64,000 nucleotides of DNA from GCA-002793235 sp965267355. GTDB taxonomy: Bacteria > Bacteroidota > Bacteroidia > Flavobacteriales_E > Vicingaceae. The notes under the pieces are model-generated. The model was not told the DNA's origin, made no database searches, and saw nothing but the letters and a program-made list of their open reading frames with translations. The position numbers and the translations under genes were made by a program. The stretch is taken from contig OZ253956.1 of assembly GCA_965267355.1 (NCBI GenBank), positions 1,860,001 to 1,924,000 of the forward strand, read 5' to 3'. Shown here one piece after another: positions 8,961 through 18,113 of this stretch (position 1 is its first letter; every line of letters begins with the position of its first letter).

Positions 8961-10103
8961 CTATTTCTTAGGTTTAAGAGATGAGTATATTCCTTTCAGA
9001 GGTTTAAAAATTGGGTATTTGTCAAAATAAGAAGATACTTCTGTTTCAAAATTAGTGTGAGGTACTGGTGGTAAACTCATTAGTTCATTAAATGATTTTT
9101 CATCTAAGTTTAATTTTTTAAGTACAAATTCCTTATCAATTTTAAGTTGCTCAGCATCATAAATAGGTTGTTTTAATTCTTCTAATGCTTGTTCTTTAGT
9201 CATTTGCCCTGAACATATTAATGTAGAAAGGTGTGCTTTCCTTTTGTCTACTTTAAATTTTTCAGGAAGAATGTAACCCTGATAAAACCTTGTCCATACG
9301 GATTCATAATGTTTACCTCCGTAATCTTTCCACTCTAGCTCATTAATTAAGGTTTGTTTTACCTTATCCTTGTTATAATCTATATAATTTAATAAGGGAA
9401 CAGATTCTATTTTGAGAGCGAGTGAATAATATCTTTTTTTAGCAGGTGTTAAAAAAGGAAATGTTTTTAATGGTTGATTACCATACTTTTTATGAATAGC
9501 TTTTATGTTAACAGAGTCTTGTTTTTTGAATACCCATGCTTTGGGTAAAATTGCTTCAGTAACAATGTTATAACCACTTAGAAAGTAGTTAATCTTATTT
9601 TTTGCTGCTATTTGGTATAATGTTGCAGCTATGGCATGGTCGGTTAATACTTCAATGTCAATAACAGATGATTTTAAATAAGCAAGTTGTAAATCTTTAA
9701 ATTCTTCCCAATTAATAACATAAGTAAATAATTCAAACCCTAAAATAGATACTATTTTTTCAATATTTTTTACGGCTAATTTAGAGTTCCAGCCATTATC
9801 AAAATGAACAACTAACGGTCTTAGTCCTTCCTTTTTTGCAATGTAAGCTAGGTAAGAACTATCAACACCTCCACTAAGACCTAAGATACAGTCGTAAGGC
9901 TTGTTTTTTCCAGCTCTTTTTATTTCAGCAACTTTATTGTTAAAATAGTCTGTACCTTCTTTACCTTTTTTTACATGTTTTTTTTCTTTTTCAAAGTATT
10001 CATAATAATAATTACAAATTCCTTCTTCATCAAAAGTTATGTTTGGATCAGCAATGTTATCCATTACTGTTTTAGAGCATTGTCTGAAAATTGATTCATC
10101 CAT
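8961..10103 (-). CDS. N-acetyl sugar amidotransferase-like PP-loop protein (WbpG/PseA family)
   Basis: A PP-loop ATP pyrophosphatase signature, LGLSGGVDSSY, lies at residues 74-84, and the N-terminus (MDNIADPNITFDEEGICN) matches the WbpG/PseA sugar amidotransferase family. WbpG-type enzymes use ammonia delivered by HisH- and HisF-like partners to build an acetamidino group on a sugar nucleotide. Two things are odd. From memory of the family, the N-terminal region carries two C-x-x-C pairs, but here the second Cys of each pair is replaced (C9-S-K-T12 and C30-N-Y-Y33). No hisH/hisF-like genes are visible in the window either. It is the first gene of the leftward operon. It may amidate a sugar with partners encoded elsewhere, or have a changed role. 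Confidence 0.85.
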   Translation of the reverse strand: MDESIFRQCSKTVMDNIADPNITFDEEGICNYYYEYFEKEKKHVKKGKEGTDYFNNKVAEIKRAGKNKPYDCILGLSGGVDSSYLAYIAKKEGLRPLVVHFDNGWNSKLAVKNIEKIVSILGFELFTYVINWEEFKDLQLAYLKSSVIDIEVLTDHAIAATLYQIAAKNKINYFLSGYNIVTEAILPKAWVFKKQDSVNIKAIHKKYGNQPLKTFPFLTPAKKRYYSLALKIESVPLLNYIDYNKDKVKQTLINELEWKDYGGKHYESVWTRFYQGYILPEKFKVDKRKAHLSTLICSGQMTKEQALEELKQPIYDAEQLKIDKEFVLKKLNLDEKSFNELMSLPPVPHTNFETEVSSYFDKYPIFKPLKGIYSSLKPKK

Positions 10104-10209
10104 CTTTAAATCATCTATTTAACAAAGTAAGTATTTATACTACGATTATACAACATAAAAAGGAAACTAAAGCATAGAAATAAATTTTAAATTATAGTAG
10201 TTTTACTAA

Positions 10210-10842
10210 ATGAAACAAAAAGTTTTTGGAGTAGGGTTTCATAAAACTGGAACATCATCATTGGCTGCTGCGCTTCATAGGCTGGGGTACAATGTTTGTG
10301 GAGCTCAAAATGAGAAGGCCGGGGATTTTTTAGAGGGTAATATTAATGTATTTATAGAGCTAGCTAAAAGGTATGATGCTTTTGAGGATGATCCATGGCA
10401 TTTGCTTTATAAAGAAATGGATGAGGCATTTCCTGACAGTAAGTTTATTTTAACTGATAGAGATGTGGATGCTTGGTATAAAAGCTGTTTAAATCATTTT
10501 TACGAGGATACAACTGATATTCGAAATTATATTTATGGTAATGGCGCGCCAAAAGGTAATGAGCAAACATTTAAAGAGATATATCTACAACATCAAAATC
10601 AGATAAAAGAACATTTTAAAGAAAGACCAAATGATTTTTTAATAATAGATTTCACAAAGGGTGAAGGTTGGGAAAAGCTTTGTCCTTTTTTAGGAGTGGA
10701 TATTCCAAACGAATCTATACCTCATGCTAATAAAGGGTTTTATACAAAAACACCTAATAGCTTAAAAAAGAAATTATGGTTTACCTATAAAGGAATATAT
10801 GCATTCGTTTATCACAAAATTTACAGACCTTTATTCAAGTAA
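10210..10842 (+). CDS. sulfotransferase family protein
   Basis: The 210-residue protein starts with GVGFHKTGTSSLAAALHRLG (residues 7-26), the 5'-phosphosulfate binding loop of PAPS-dependent sulfotransferases, and has FILTDRDVDAWYKS as the probable 3'-phosphate binding segment with Arg and Ser. The family transfers sulfate from PAPS to a hydroxyl or amine. It is transcribed alone, rightward, between the leftward glycan operon and the leftward exosortase pair. Its last eight bases overlap the 3' end of the convergent gene at 10835. Together with the second sulfotransferase at 20788 it suggests a sulfated polysaccharide (inference). Confidence 0.85.
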   Translation: MKQKVFGVGFHKTGTSSLAAALHRLGYNVCGAQNEKAGDFLEGNINVFIELAKRYDAFEDDPWHLLYKEMDEAFPDSKFILTDRDVDAWYKSCLNHFYEDTTDIRNYIYGNGAPKGNEQTFKEIYLQHQNQIKEHFKERPNDFLIIDFTKGEGWEKLCPFLGVDIPNESIPHANKGFYTKTPNSLKKKLWFTYKGIYAFVYHKIYRPLFK

Positions 10843-11320
10843 TCTTGTTGCTTTTAGGAAGTCGATTAAAAAAATAAAAAAAAGTAAATATTATCAACGA
10901 AAGCAGAGGGTATTGTAGTAATCCTGCTATAAATCTACTTATTGTGTAGAGGGAATTAAGTTGCCCAAGTATAATTCCAATTAGTGCTATTAAGAAAGCA
11001 ACAAAGAATAATATTGAGTAGATGGCTATTGTAATCCTGTTGTAAGATTTTGTTTTAAAATAAACATGAATAATTAAAAGAGTCAATACCGTAAATACTA
11101 GTGAGAAAAAGAATGTTAATCCCCATTTTAAACTAATTAAATTTGATGTATTCATTTCATATAAATAGCTAGGGGGTTGTAGGTAAGAAGGTGTATTAGG
11201 TAGTTCATATCCACTAAGAACATTGTTTATTATGAGAAAGCTAGTTTCTCTTATATAACCAATACTAAAAGCAATAATTAATAGAATTCCAGTTATTATT
11301 TTTTTTTTAAGAAGATTCAT
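10835..11320 (-). CDS. exosortase F-associated membrane protein
   Basis: A 161-residue protein with an N-terminal hydrophobic segment (KKIITGILLIIAFSIGYIRE), a short soluble stretch with YELPNTPSYLQPPSYLYEM, then three further membrane spans. It starts one base after the xrtF stop codon and so is co-transcribed with it. This position, size and topology match the small partner protein that accompanies XrtF in flavobacteria. Its biochemical function is unknown; a helper role in substrate sorting is the usual guess. The assignment rests on context and general likeness rather than a catalytic motif. Confidence 0.75.
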   Translation of the reverse strand: MNLLKKKIITGILLIIAFSIGYIRETSFLIINNVLSGYELPNTPSYLQPPSYLYEMNTSNLISLKWGLTFFFSLVFTVLTLLIIHVYFKTKSYNRITIAIYSILFFVAFLIALIGIILGQLNSLYTISRFIAGLLQYPLLSLIIFTFFYFFNRLPKSNKIT

Positions 11321-11321
11321 T

Positions 11322-11849
11322 TTATTTTTTTAATGAGAACTTTTTGACCCAAAAAATCCACATTAGGAATATCAATGCATAAATTATTATGGTAAATGTA
11401 TACTTATGGTTGAAGTCCAAACTTTCAGGGTAATACAATACTATTATTGCAAGTCCTACTAACCTCATAATATTTAGGAAATGGATGACTAATATACCTA
11501 TAGGTATATATATTATTTTATCTTTCCATTTTCCAGGAAAAACAAGAATAAAACCTGTAAATAACGCAAATAAATCTAATCCGTTACAAGGAGCACCTAT
11601 TAATACTCCATGGGTTCCATCAATCCCTACAGCGTCAGCATATTGGAAAGTAATATAACCAAATAAATCTAATACAAAAGCCGTTGAACTTACAAGATGA
11701 TTAATTAAAAAATGATCCAAAAAACCATCCTTTAACAACCAGTTGTCGTATAGAAGAAACCATAATAGGTACAATATAAATCCTTTTAAAATAAATAATG
11801 ATACAAATTTATCCTGTTGGGTTATTTTACTTATAAAAGAATTTAACAT
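11322..11849 (-). CDS. xrtF: exosortase family protein XrtF
   Basis: The 175-residue polytopic membrane protein carries the exosortase triad: Cys88 in IGAPCNGLDLF, Arg129 in LNIMRLVGLA and His148 in DFNHKYTFT, each next to a membrane segment as in EpsH/XrtA proteins. Exosortases are membrane transpeptidase-like enzymes that recognise a short C-terminal motif plus membrane anchor on exported proteins. They typically sit in exopolysaccharide loci, as here. The size and the following partner gene fit XrtF of flavobacteria. A -7 promoter box lies at 11870-11877, and the gene is divergent from the Wzc-like gene. The likely substrate is the PIDGG-tailed protein at 28771. Confidence 0.9.
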   Translation of the reverse strand: MLNSFISKITQQDKFVSLFILKGFILYLLWFLLYDNWLLKDGFLDHFLINHLVSSTAFVLDLFGYITFQYADAVGIDGTHGVLIGAPCNGLDLFALFTGFILVFPGKWKDKIIYIPIGILVIHFLNIMRLVGLAIIVLYYPESLDFNHKYTFTIIIYALIFLMWIFWVKKFSLKK

Positions 11850-11869
11850 GTTTATGATAAAGATTATCG

Positions 11870-11877
11870 CAAAATTA
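11870..11877 (-). promoter_or_regulatory. -7 promoter box of xrtF
   Basis: On the minus strand this reads TAATTTTG, a perfect match to the Bacteroidota -7 consensus TAnnTTTG, 20 bases upstream of the xrtF ATG. A clear TTG at -33 is not seen. Confidence 0.6.
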
Positions 11878-11906
11878 GAAAAATACTTAAGGTTATATTA
11901 TTCATG

Positions 11907-11937
11907 TTTAATTAATACGAATAAAAAACTACATTTG
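11907..11937 (+). promoter_or_regulatory. promoter of the rightward polysaccharide operon
   Basis: TACATTTG at 11930-11937 matches TAnnTTTG, and TTTA at 11907-11910, 19 bases upstream, is close to the -33 TTTG. Transcription would begin near 11943. This rules out the TTG codon at 11943 as a useful start and supports the ATG at 11955, which has AAGGA just upstream. Confidence 0.6.
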
Positions 11938-11954
11938 TTAACTTGATAAGGAAA

Positions 11955-14357
11955 ATGCAGAAAAAAGATAACATTAATATTATTGAGAGCTTTGATTTTA
12001 AAGCATTGGGAGCTAGAATATTAAAGTATTGGTATCTGTTTGCAATATCTATTCTTGTAGGTTTTTCGATAAGCTATTATAAGGTTAGGTATAGTGTTCC
12101 TATTTATAAAACTTACGGTAAAGCCTTATTGAAGGATGAATATTCGTCTTGGGGTCAGGAATATTTTATAAAAGGAATGGAGTTGGTAAGTGCTCGTAAT
12201 CGTATTTCAAATGAAGTGGGTTTAATTAGTTCCTTTAATATGATGCGTTCAGTCCTTGATGATTTAGAGTTTGAAGTGTTCTATTATGCTATTGGTGATA
12301 TTAAGACAACGGAGTTATATAAAAAATCACCTTTTAAAGTAGAAATTGATACTGGGAAGAAACAAGTTTATAGAACAAGGTATTATTATTTCAAGATTTA
12401 TGATGAGAATAATTATGCCATAGACTGGAGTGAAGAACTCAATAATAATAATCAGTTTAGATTTAATGAGTGGGTAGATTTTGATGGATTAAGATTCAAA
12501 ATCGCGTTAACTGAGAATTTTGCTGAAAAGAGAAATAAACAGCAACTTTTTTCATTCTCGATTAATGATTTAAATTCTTTAGCTAAAGTTTATCAAAAAA
12601 GTATTCAGCTTGAAACAGAGCCTTTAGAATCTTCTATATTAAAATTTAGTTTATCTGGAGCAACAATTAATAAGGAAATTGATTTTATTAATGTATTGAT
12701 GGAAAAATACATTAAAAGTGGTTTGGAAGAGAGTAGTGAGATTGCTAAAAATACTATAGATTTTGTGGATGAACAGTTAAGAATAGTTGCTCAAGATTTA
12801 AGATCTAATGAGAAACAGATTGAGGACTTTAAGTTAAATAATAACGAAAATAAGTTAGAAATAAATTCTGCTAGATATATCCCTCAATCTAATACTCTGG
12901 AGCAGGATTATGTAGAAGCTAAATTTGAGTATAACTTTTATAAGGAAATGATAAAAAGATTTCATGAAAGTAGTGATGATGAAATATTTATTCCTAATGT
13001 AATTAATCTGGACATAAGGGATCCTATATATCTGTCGATAAGCGAACTGATGAATTTATATTCACGAAAAAATAGAATTGAAACTCAGGCTAGTGATAGT
13101 AGTATGACATACCAATTGTTGATGGGTGAAATAAAAACAAAAAAGGAAATATTATCTGCTAATTTAAAATCTCGCTTAATGCAGATGAAATTTAAATTGG
13201 ATCAGATTGAACAACAATTGGAAAGTGTAGATAACAAGCTTTCAGGTTTACCATACGCAGAATCTGAATATGTAAGAATAGATAGGATTTATAATTTAAA
13301 TAACGATTTTTATAACTATTTATTACAAAAAAGGAGTGAGGCTGCCATGGCCGAAGCATCTAATGTTCCTAATGCAAAAGTTATCGAATCGGCAAGTGAT
13401 TATACGGTTTCTTATGTTGGACCTAATAAAAATGGTATCTATATGTTCAATTTAAGTGTGGCTATTTTGATTCCATTTCTAATTGTGTTGTTTTTGTTTA
13501 TCTTCAATACTAAGATAATGGAAAAAGGAGATATTGAGTCTGTTACTGATATACCAATATTTGCTACTGTTGGTCATATAAAAGATGGCGGTAATTTAGT
13601 TTTATTGAACAAGCCTAAATCTGTAGTAGCAGAATCTTTTAGAACATTAAGAACTAATATTAATTATGTTGTTAAAGGGAAAAAACCTTTCGTTGTATTA
13701 ATTACTTCTTCAATTAGTGGAGAAGGTAAGACATTTTGCTCTATAAATCTTGCTACAGCTTATGCAATATCTGGAAAGAAAACATTACTTATAGGGGCTG
13801 ATTTAAGGAAACCAAAAATTTTCAATGATTTTGGTTTAACAAATACAACGGGACTTTCTTCTTACTTAATAGGAAAGAAGACAATTGATGAGGTCCTTCA
13901 GCATACAAACCAACAAAATCTTGATTTAATATCATCTGGACCAGTTCCACCAAATCCTTCAGAGTTAATCAGTACGGAAAAAATAGATCAGTTTTTTGCT
14001 GAGGCTGGATTACGGTATGATGTAATTGTAATTGATACTCCACCAATTGGATTAGTTACAGACGCTATGATTTTGACTAAGTACTCTGATGTGAATTTAT
14101 ATGTTGTAAGACAACGCTATACCAACAAAAACCATTTAGAGCTAATTAATCAATTATATACAGAGAACAAAATAAAAGATATTGGTGTTATCGTTAATGA
14201 TTTAAAAGAGCAGCGTATAGGGTATAAGTATGGATATAGTTATGGCTATGGCTATGGTTATGGCTATGGTTATGGCTATGGAGGTGGATATTATGGTGAT
14301 ACTTCGAGGAAGAAGAAGTCACTGTTAAAGAATATAAAGAAAACAAAAACCTCTTAA
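11955..14357 (+). CDS. wzc: Wzc-like polysaccharide co-polymerase / tyrosine autokinase
   Basis: The 800-residue protein has an N-terminal Wzz-type domain bracketed by two membrane spans (near residues 24-43 and 490-512), with a long periplasmic coiled-coil part. A cytoplasmic BY-kinase domain follows: Walker A SSISGEGKTF with Lys near 592, Walker A' LLIGADLRKPK and Walker B DVIVIDTPPIG. The C-terminus is a tyrosine cluster (KYGYSYGYGYG..., residues about 756-780) followed by a basic tail. Such proteins control chain length and export through cycles of tyrosine phosphorylation. An in-frame TTG at 11943 is not preferred because it coincides with the expected transcript start. It opens the rightward operon. 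No outer-membrane export partner (Wza-like) is adjacent. Confidence 0.93.
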   Translation: MQKKDNINIIESFDFKALGARILKYWYLFAISILVGFSISYYKVRYSVPIYKTYGKALLKDEYSSWGQEYFIKGMELVSARNRISNEVGLISSFNMMRSVLDDLEFEVFYYAIGDIKTTELYKKSPFKVEIDTGKKQVYRTRYYYFKIYDENNYAIDWSEELNNNNQFRFNEWVDFDGLRFKIALTENFAEKRNKQQLFSFSINDLNSLAKVYQKSIQLETEPLESSILKFSLSGATINKEIDFINVLMEKYIKSGLEESSEIAKNTIDFVDEQLRIVAQDLRSNEKQIEDFKLNNNENKLEINSARYIPQSNTLEQDYVEAKFEYNFYKEMIKRFHESSDDEIFIPNVINLDIRDPIYLSISELMNLYSRKNRIETQASDSSMTYQLLMGEIKTKKEILSANLKSRLMQMKFKLDQIEQQLESVDNKLSGLPYAESEYVRIDRIYNLNNDFYNYLLQKRSEAAMAEASNVPNAKVIESASDYTVSYVGPNKNGIYMFNLSVAILIPFLIVLFLFIFNTKIMEKGDIESVTDIPIFATVGHIKDGGNLVLLNKPKSVVAESFRTLRTNINYVVKGKKPFVVLITSSISGEGKTFCSINLATAYAISGKKTLLIGADLRKPKIFNDFGLTNTTGLSSYLIGKKTIDEVLQHTNQQNLDLISSGPVPPNPSELISTEKIDQFFAEAGLRYDVIVIDTPPIGLVTDAMILTKYSDVNLYVVRQRYTNKNHLELINQLYTENKIKDIGVIVNDLKEQRIGYKYGYSYGYGYGYGYGYGYGGGYYGDTSRKKKSLLKNIKKTKTS
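14241..14282 (+). repeat. hexanucleotide tandem repeat coding (Tyr-Gly)7
   Basis: Seven consecutive copies of TATGGN, mostly alternating TATGGC and TATGGT, lie in frame within the Wzc-like gene. Each unit adds Tyr-Gly. Change in copy number by slippage would keep the frame while altering the tyrosine cluster. Confidence 0.85.
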
Positions 14358-14377
14358 ATTAATTTTTTCTTCAGGCT

Positions 14378-15820
14378 ATGTCTTTGAAAAAAAGTGCTTT
14401 GTCCGGTATGATGTGGACTTCTATTCAACAGTTGAGTGCACAAGGAATAAGGTTTGTTGTTTCTATTATATTAGCGAGAATACTATTACCTGAAGAATTT
14501 GGACTAATTGCTTTATTGGGAGTTTTTATGGCAATGGGAAACTTGCTGATAAATAGTGGCTTGAGTCAGTCTCTTATTAGGGTTACTGATCTTGATCAAG
14601 ATGACTATTCTTCAGTTTTTTGGTTTAATATGCTGATCAGTATATTAATTTATTTACTGATGGTTATTTTAGCTCCTTGGGTTGCAGAGTTTTATAATAA
14701 GCCACTTTTAACACCAATTATAAGATTGTATTGTATGATTTTTGTAATCGATGCTTTTGTTTTGGTACAGAATACTCTTTTATCGAAAGAGATGAATTTT
14801 AAAAAACAAACTCTTGTTACCGTTCCATCAATAATTGTAGGTAGCACAGTAGGAATTTATATGGCATATAATGGGTTTGGGGTTTGGAGTTTAGTATGGA
14901 GTGCAATAACAAAATCAACAGTATTAAGTATCCAATTATGGATTAGAACTTCCTGGCGACCCTCTCTTAGCTTAAATTGGGATAAGGTAAAGCATCATCT
15001 TAATTTTGGATATAAATTAACTCTTGCTGGGATAATTAATTCTTTGTTTAGTGAAATTTATACTATAATAATTGGAAAGTTTTTCAGTCCTATACAAGTT
15101 GGATTTTATAATCGGGCTAACACATTACGGCTTCTACCTGTGCAAAATTTTAGTGGGGTTTTAAATAGGGTTACATACCCCTTGTTTAGCAAAATACAAA
15201 ATGATGATGTAAGACTTAAAAGTGTATATAAAAGAGTAATGTTAATGGCCGTATTTTTAATTTCACCGACATTATTTTTAATGTCTGCGTTGGCTGAACC
15301 GTTATTTAGATTTTTGTTAACAGAAAAATGGTTGCCCGCAGTACCTTATTTTCAAATTTTATGCTTTAGTGGTGTTCTTTACCCTATTCATTCTTACAAC
15401 TTAAATATTCTAACAGTAAAAGGAAGAACGGATGTTTTTCTAAAGTTAGAAATTATTAAAAAGACTTTAGTTTTAATAGTAGTAACTATTTCAATTCAAT
15501 GGGGTATTTATGGTTTACTTATAGGTAGTGTTGCTTTATCAATTAATGGGTTGATTATTAATACATATTATTCTGGTAAGTTGATTGATTATAAACTTAA
15601 AGAACAATTAAAAGATTTATTTCCGAGTATGTTTTTAGCGTTAACTGTTGCTATAACTATATTTTGTCTGGACTTTTACTTTGGAAAGATAGAGTTAAGC
15701 GATATAATAAGATTAACAATAGGTTTTATATTAGGGTTTTTAATCTTTTTAGGAATGGCATCTATTTTTAAGATGCAATCAGTTTATGAAATTAAAGCCA
15801 TACTAAGAAAGAAAAGGTAA
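14378..15820 (+). CDS. lipopolysaccharide/exopolysaccharide flippase (Wzx/WzxC-like)
   Basis: A 480-residue polytopic protein of about 12-14 spans. It starts SLKKSALSGMMWTSIQQLSA and continues with FVVSIILARILLPEEFGLIA, the characteristic opening of MOP-superfamily polysaccharide exporters of the WzxC/RfbX type. It should move undecaprenyl-linked repeat units from the cytoplasmic to the periplasmic face for polymerisation. The gene follows the Wzc-like gene by 20 bases and precedes the aminotransferase by two. With the Wzy-like protein at 5343 it defines a Wzx/Wzy-dependent pathway. Confidence 0.92.
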   Translation: MSLKKSALSGMMWTSIQQLSAQGIRFVVSIILARILLPEEFGLIALLGVFMAMGNLLINSGLSQSLIRVTDLDQDDYSSVFWFNMLISILIYLLMVILAPWVAEFYNKPLLTPIIRLYCMIFVIDAFVLVQNTLLSKEMNFKKQTLVTVPSIIVGSTVGIYMAYNGFGVWSLVWSAITKSTVLSIQLWIRTSWRPSLSLNWDKVKHHLNFGYKLTLAGIINSLFSEIYTIIIGKFFSPIQVGFYNRANTLRLLPVQNFSGVLNRVTYPLFSKIQNDDVRLKSVYKRVMLMAVFLISPTLFLMSALAEPLFRFLLTEKWLPAVPYFQILCFSGVLYPIHSYNLNILTVKGRTDVFLKLEIIKKTLVLIVVTISIQWGIYGLLIGSVALSINGLIINTYYSGKLIDYKLKEQLKDLFPSMFLALTVAITIFCLDFYFGKIELSDIIRLTIGFILGFLIFLGMASIFKMQSVYEIKAILRKKR

Positions 15821-15822
15821 TT

Positions 15823-16923
15823 ATGGAAAATAAAAAGAAAAATAACAACCTAATTACGGTTACTAAAACCTTTTTCCCTCCATTGGATGAGTACCATAGA
15901 TATCTACAACAAGTTTGGGATAACGAGTGGCTTACTAATAGAGGTAGTCTATTGTTGGAATTGGAAAATCAGTTAAAAGCTAAATTAAATGTTCCATATA
16001 TAATAGCTATGACTAATGGAACATTGCCCATTCAGATAGCTTTGAAATCTATAGGTCAGAAAGGAGAGATTATTACTACTCCTTTTAGTTATGTCGCGAC
16101 AACAGCCTCTATTGTTTGGGAGGGATTTACCCCAGTATTTGTTGATATAGATTCTAAGTATTTAACCATTGATGAAAACAAAATAGAAGCAGCCATAACT
16201 ACGAATACTAAGGCTATATTGGCTACCCATGTTTATGGTAATCCATGTCATATTGAGAAAATCGAAAGGATTGCTAAGAAATATAGTTTAAAGGTCATTT
16301 ACGATGCAGCACATTGCTTTGGAGTAAAATATAAAAACAAAAGTATTTTTAATTACGGAGATATAAGTACTTGTAGTTTTCATGCAACTAAAGTTTTTCA
16401 TACGGGAGAAGGAGGAGCTATTTTTTGTACAAGGAAAGATACCTTTCAAGAATTATATTATAAGCATAATTTTGGACATAATGGACCTTTGGATTTTTAT
16501 GGATTAGGGATTAACGCAAAAATGAGTGAGTTACAAGCTGCTATGGGTTTAAGTGTTCTGCCTTATATGGATTCTATATTGAATGAAAGAAAAAGAATAG
16601 TAAACTTTTATGATCAAAATTTGGATTTTGAGTATATTAAAAAAATGGAAATAAGAAGTAATACTGATTGGAATTATAGTTATTACCCCATAATATTTAA
16701 TAGTGAAGAAGAATTATTGAAAGTTGAAAAAGAATTAAACTTTAATGGTATTATCCCTAGGAGATATTTTTATCCATCGCTTAATTCATTAGCTTATGTA
16801 AAAAAAGCTGATATGCCAGTGACTGAAGGCATAGCTAAAACTATTCTTTGTTTGCCTATATACTCTGGTTTAAAGGAAGAAGATATGCAAACAATTACAA
16901 ATATTATATTGAAAAATAGATGA
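15823..16923 (+). CDS. DegT/DnrJ/EryC1/StrS-family aminotransferase
   Basis: A 366-residue sugar aminotransferase. It has NGTLPIQIAL at the PLP phosphate site, IYDAAHCFG (Asp161, pyridine contact) and CSFHATKVFHTGEGG with the Schiff-base Lys190. Family members convert keto sugars on nucleotide carriers to amino sugars, often dTDP-4-keto-6-deoxyhexoses to 4-amino sugars, using glutamate. No keto-sugar dehydratase is visible nearby, so the keto substrate must be made elsewhere. Its stop overlaps the ATP-grasp start by four bases, a tight coupling that suggests the ligase acts on the amine made here (inference). Confidence 0.9.
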   Translation: MENKKKNNNLITVTKTFFPPLDEYHRYLQQVWDNEWLTNRGSLLLELENQLKAKLNVPYIIAMTNGTLPIQIALKSIGQKGEIITTPFSYVATTASIVWEGFTPVFVDIDSKYLTIDENKIEAAITTNTKAILATHVYGNPCHIEKIERIAKKYSLKVIYDAAHCFGVKYKNKSIFNYGDISTCSFHATKVFHTGEGGAIFCTRKDTFQELYYKHNFGHNGPLDFYGLGINAKMSELQAAMGLSVLPYMDSILNERKRIVNFYDQNLDFEYIKKMEIRSNTDWNYSYYPIIFNSEEELLKVEKELNFNGIIPRRYFYPSLNSLAYVKKADMPVTEGIAKTILCLPIYSGLKEEDMQTITNIILKNR

Positions 16924-18113
16924 GAAATAAAAAAATATTAATGCTGGGAGGGTCAGATATTCAAGTATCTGCTATAAAAAGAGCTGTCGAATTAGGATAT
17001 TATGTTATTACAGCTGATTATTTACCTGACAACCTTGGTCATAAATATTCTCACGAGTATCACAACATATCTACGATTGATAAAGAAAAAATATTAGAAC
17101 TGGCAAAGAAGTTAAAAATTGATGGAGTATTAGCTTATGCATCAGATCCAGCTGCTGAAACAGTAGCTTATGTAGGTGATAGTTTAGGTTTAAATACCAA
17201 TTCTTTTCAAGCCGTTCAAACTTTATCTCATAAAAGTGCTTTGCGTAGTTTTATGGAGCTTCATAATTTACCCCATCCTCCTTATAAAAAAGTAATCTCT
17301 ATAGCTCAAATTGAAGAATTTATTGGCTTAAACGGTAAGTCAATTGTAAAAGCAGTTAACTCATCTGGAAGTAAGGGGATAACAGTTGTTGATAGTCAGA
17401 GTGATATTGAATCTGCATTTAATGAGGCGGTAAAATACTCGGGAACTTCACATGTTTTAATTGAGAAATATATAGAGAGAACTTCGATGCAATTTTGTGG
17501 TGATCTATTTGTACAAGATGGAGAGATTATTTTTTATGCTTTTGGTAATGTTCATTTTGATGATAGATGTAATCCTTTAGTACCATGTTCCATTACTTTG
17601 CCAACAGTCAATGGGAAGCATATTGAGCAAAAAGCTATAAAGATTATTCAAAAAATATTTGATTTACTCAAAATTAAGACTGGGGGATTTAACGTAGATG
17701 TGTTTCAGGTTCAAGATGAAGTATATATTATTGAGATTGGGGCAAGAAATGGAGGGAACTTGTTTACTGAAATCATACAGGAACATACTAATGTTAATCT
17801 TGTTGATTTTGTAATTGATGCCTCGATTGGTAAAAAGGTAGTTATTCCAACAGATACTAAATCAAAAGGTTACCATGCTCATTATGTTATTCATTCTACA
17901 AAAAGTGGGATTTTACAAGATATTGTTTTTACTGATGAAATACAAAAGAACTTAATCTATAAAGTTATAAAAGTTAAACCTGGTCAAAAGGTTGAGAAGT
18001 TTAATGGATCTAATACAAGGATCGGAGTTGTTTTACTTAAATTCGAATCTCATGAGGAGATGTTTGATAAAGTAAGAAATATGGATAACTTTATAAAAGT
18101 GAAAGTAAGCTAA
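16920..18113 (+). CDS. ATP-grasp ligase
   Basis: The 397-residue protein begins KKILMLGGSDIQVSAIKRA, a Rossmann-like pre-ATP-grasp domain. It carries the glycine-rich loop VNSSGSKGI (148-155), LIEKYIE, and the metal-binding segment GGFNVDVFQVQDEVYIIEIG with Asp260, Glu272 and Asn277. It resembles the carboxylate-amine ligases of the PurK/carbamoyl-phosphate-synthase-like group, which activate a carboxylate as acyl phosphate for attack by an amine. It sits between an aminotransferase and a methyltransferase in the glycan operon. A plausible role is linking an amino acid or other acid to the amino sugar (inference). Substrates cannot be read from sequence. Confidence 0.88.
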   Translation: MRNKKILMLGGSDIQVSAIKRAVELGYYVITADYLPDNLGHKYSHEYHNISTIDKEKILELAKKLKIDGVLAYASDPAAETVAYVGDSLGLNTNSFQAVQTLSHKSALRSFMELHNLPHPPYKKVISIAQIEEFIGLNGKSIVKAVNSSGSKGITVVDSQSDIESAFNEAVKYSGTSHVLIEKYIERTSMQFCGDLFVQDGEIIFYAFGNVHFDDRCNPLVPCSITLPTVNGKHIEQKAIKIIQKIFDLLKIKTGGFNVDVFQVQDEVYIIEIGARNGGNLFTEIIQEHTNVNLVDFVIDASIGKKVVIPTDTKSKGYHAHYVIHSTKSGILQDIVFTDEIQKNLIYKVIKVKPGQKVEKFNGSNTRIGVVLLKFESHEEMFDKVRNMDNFIKVKVS

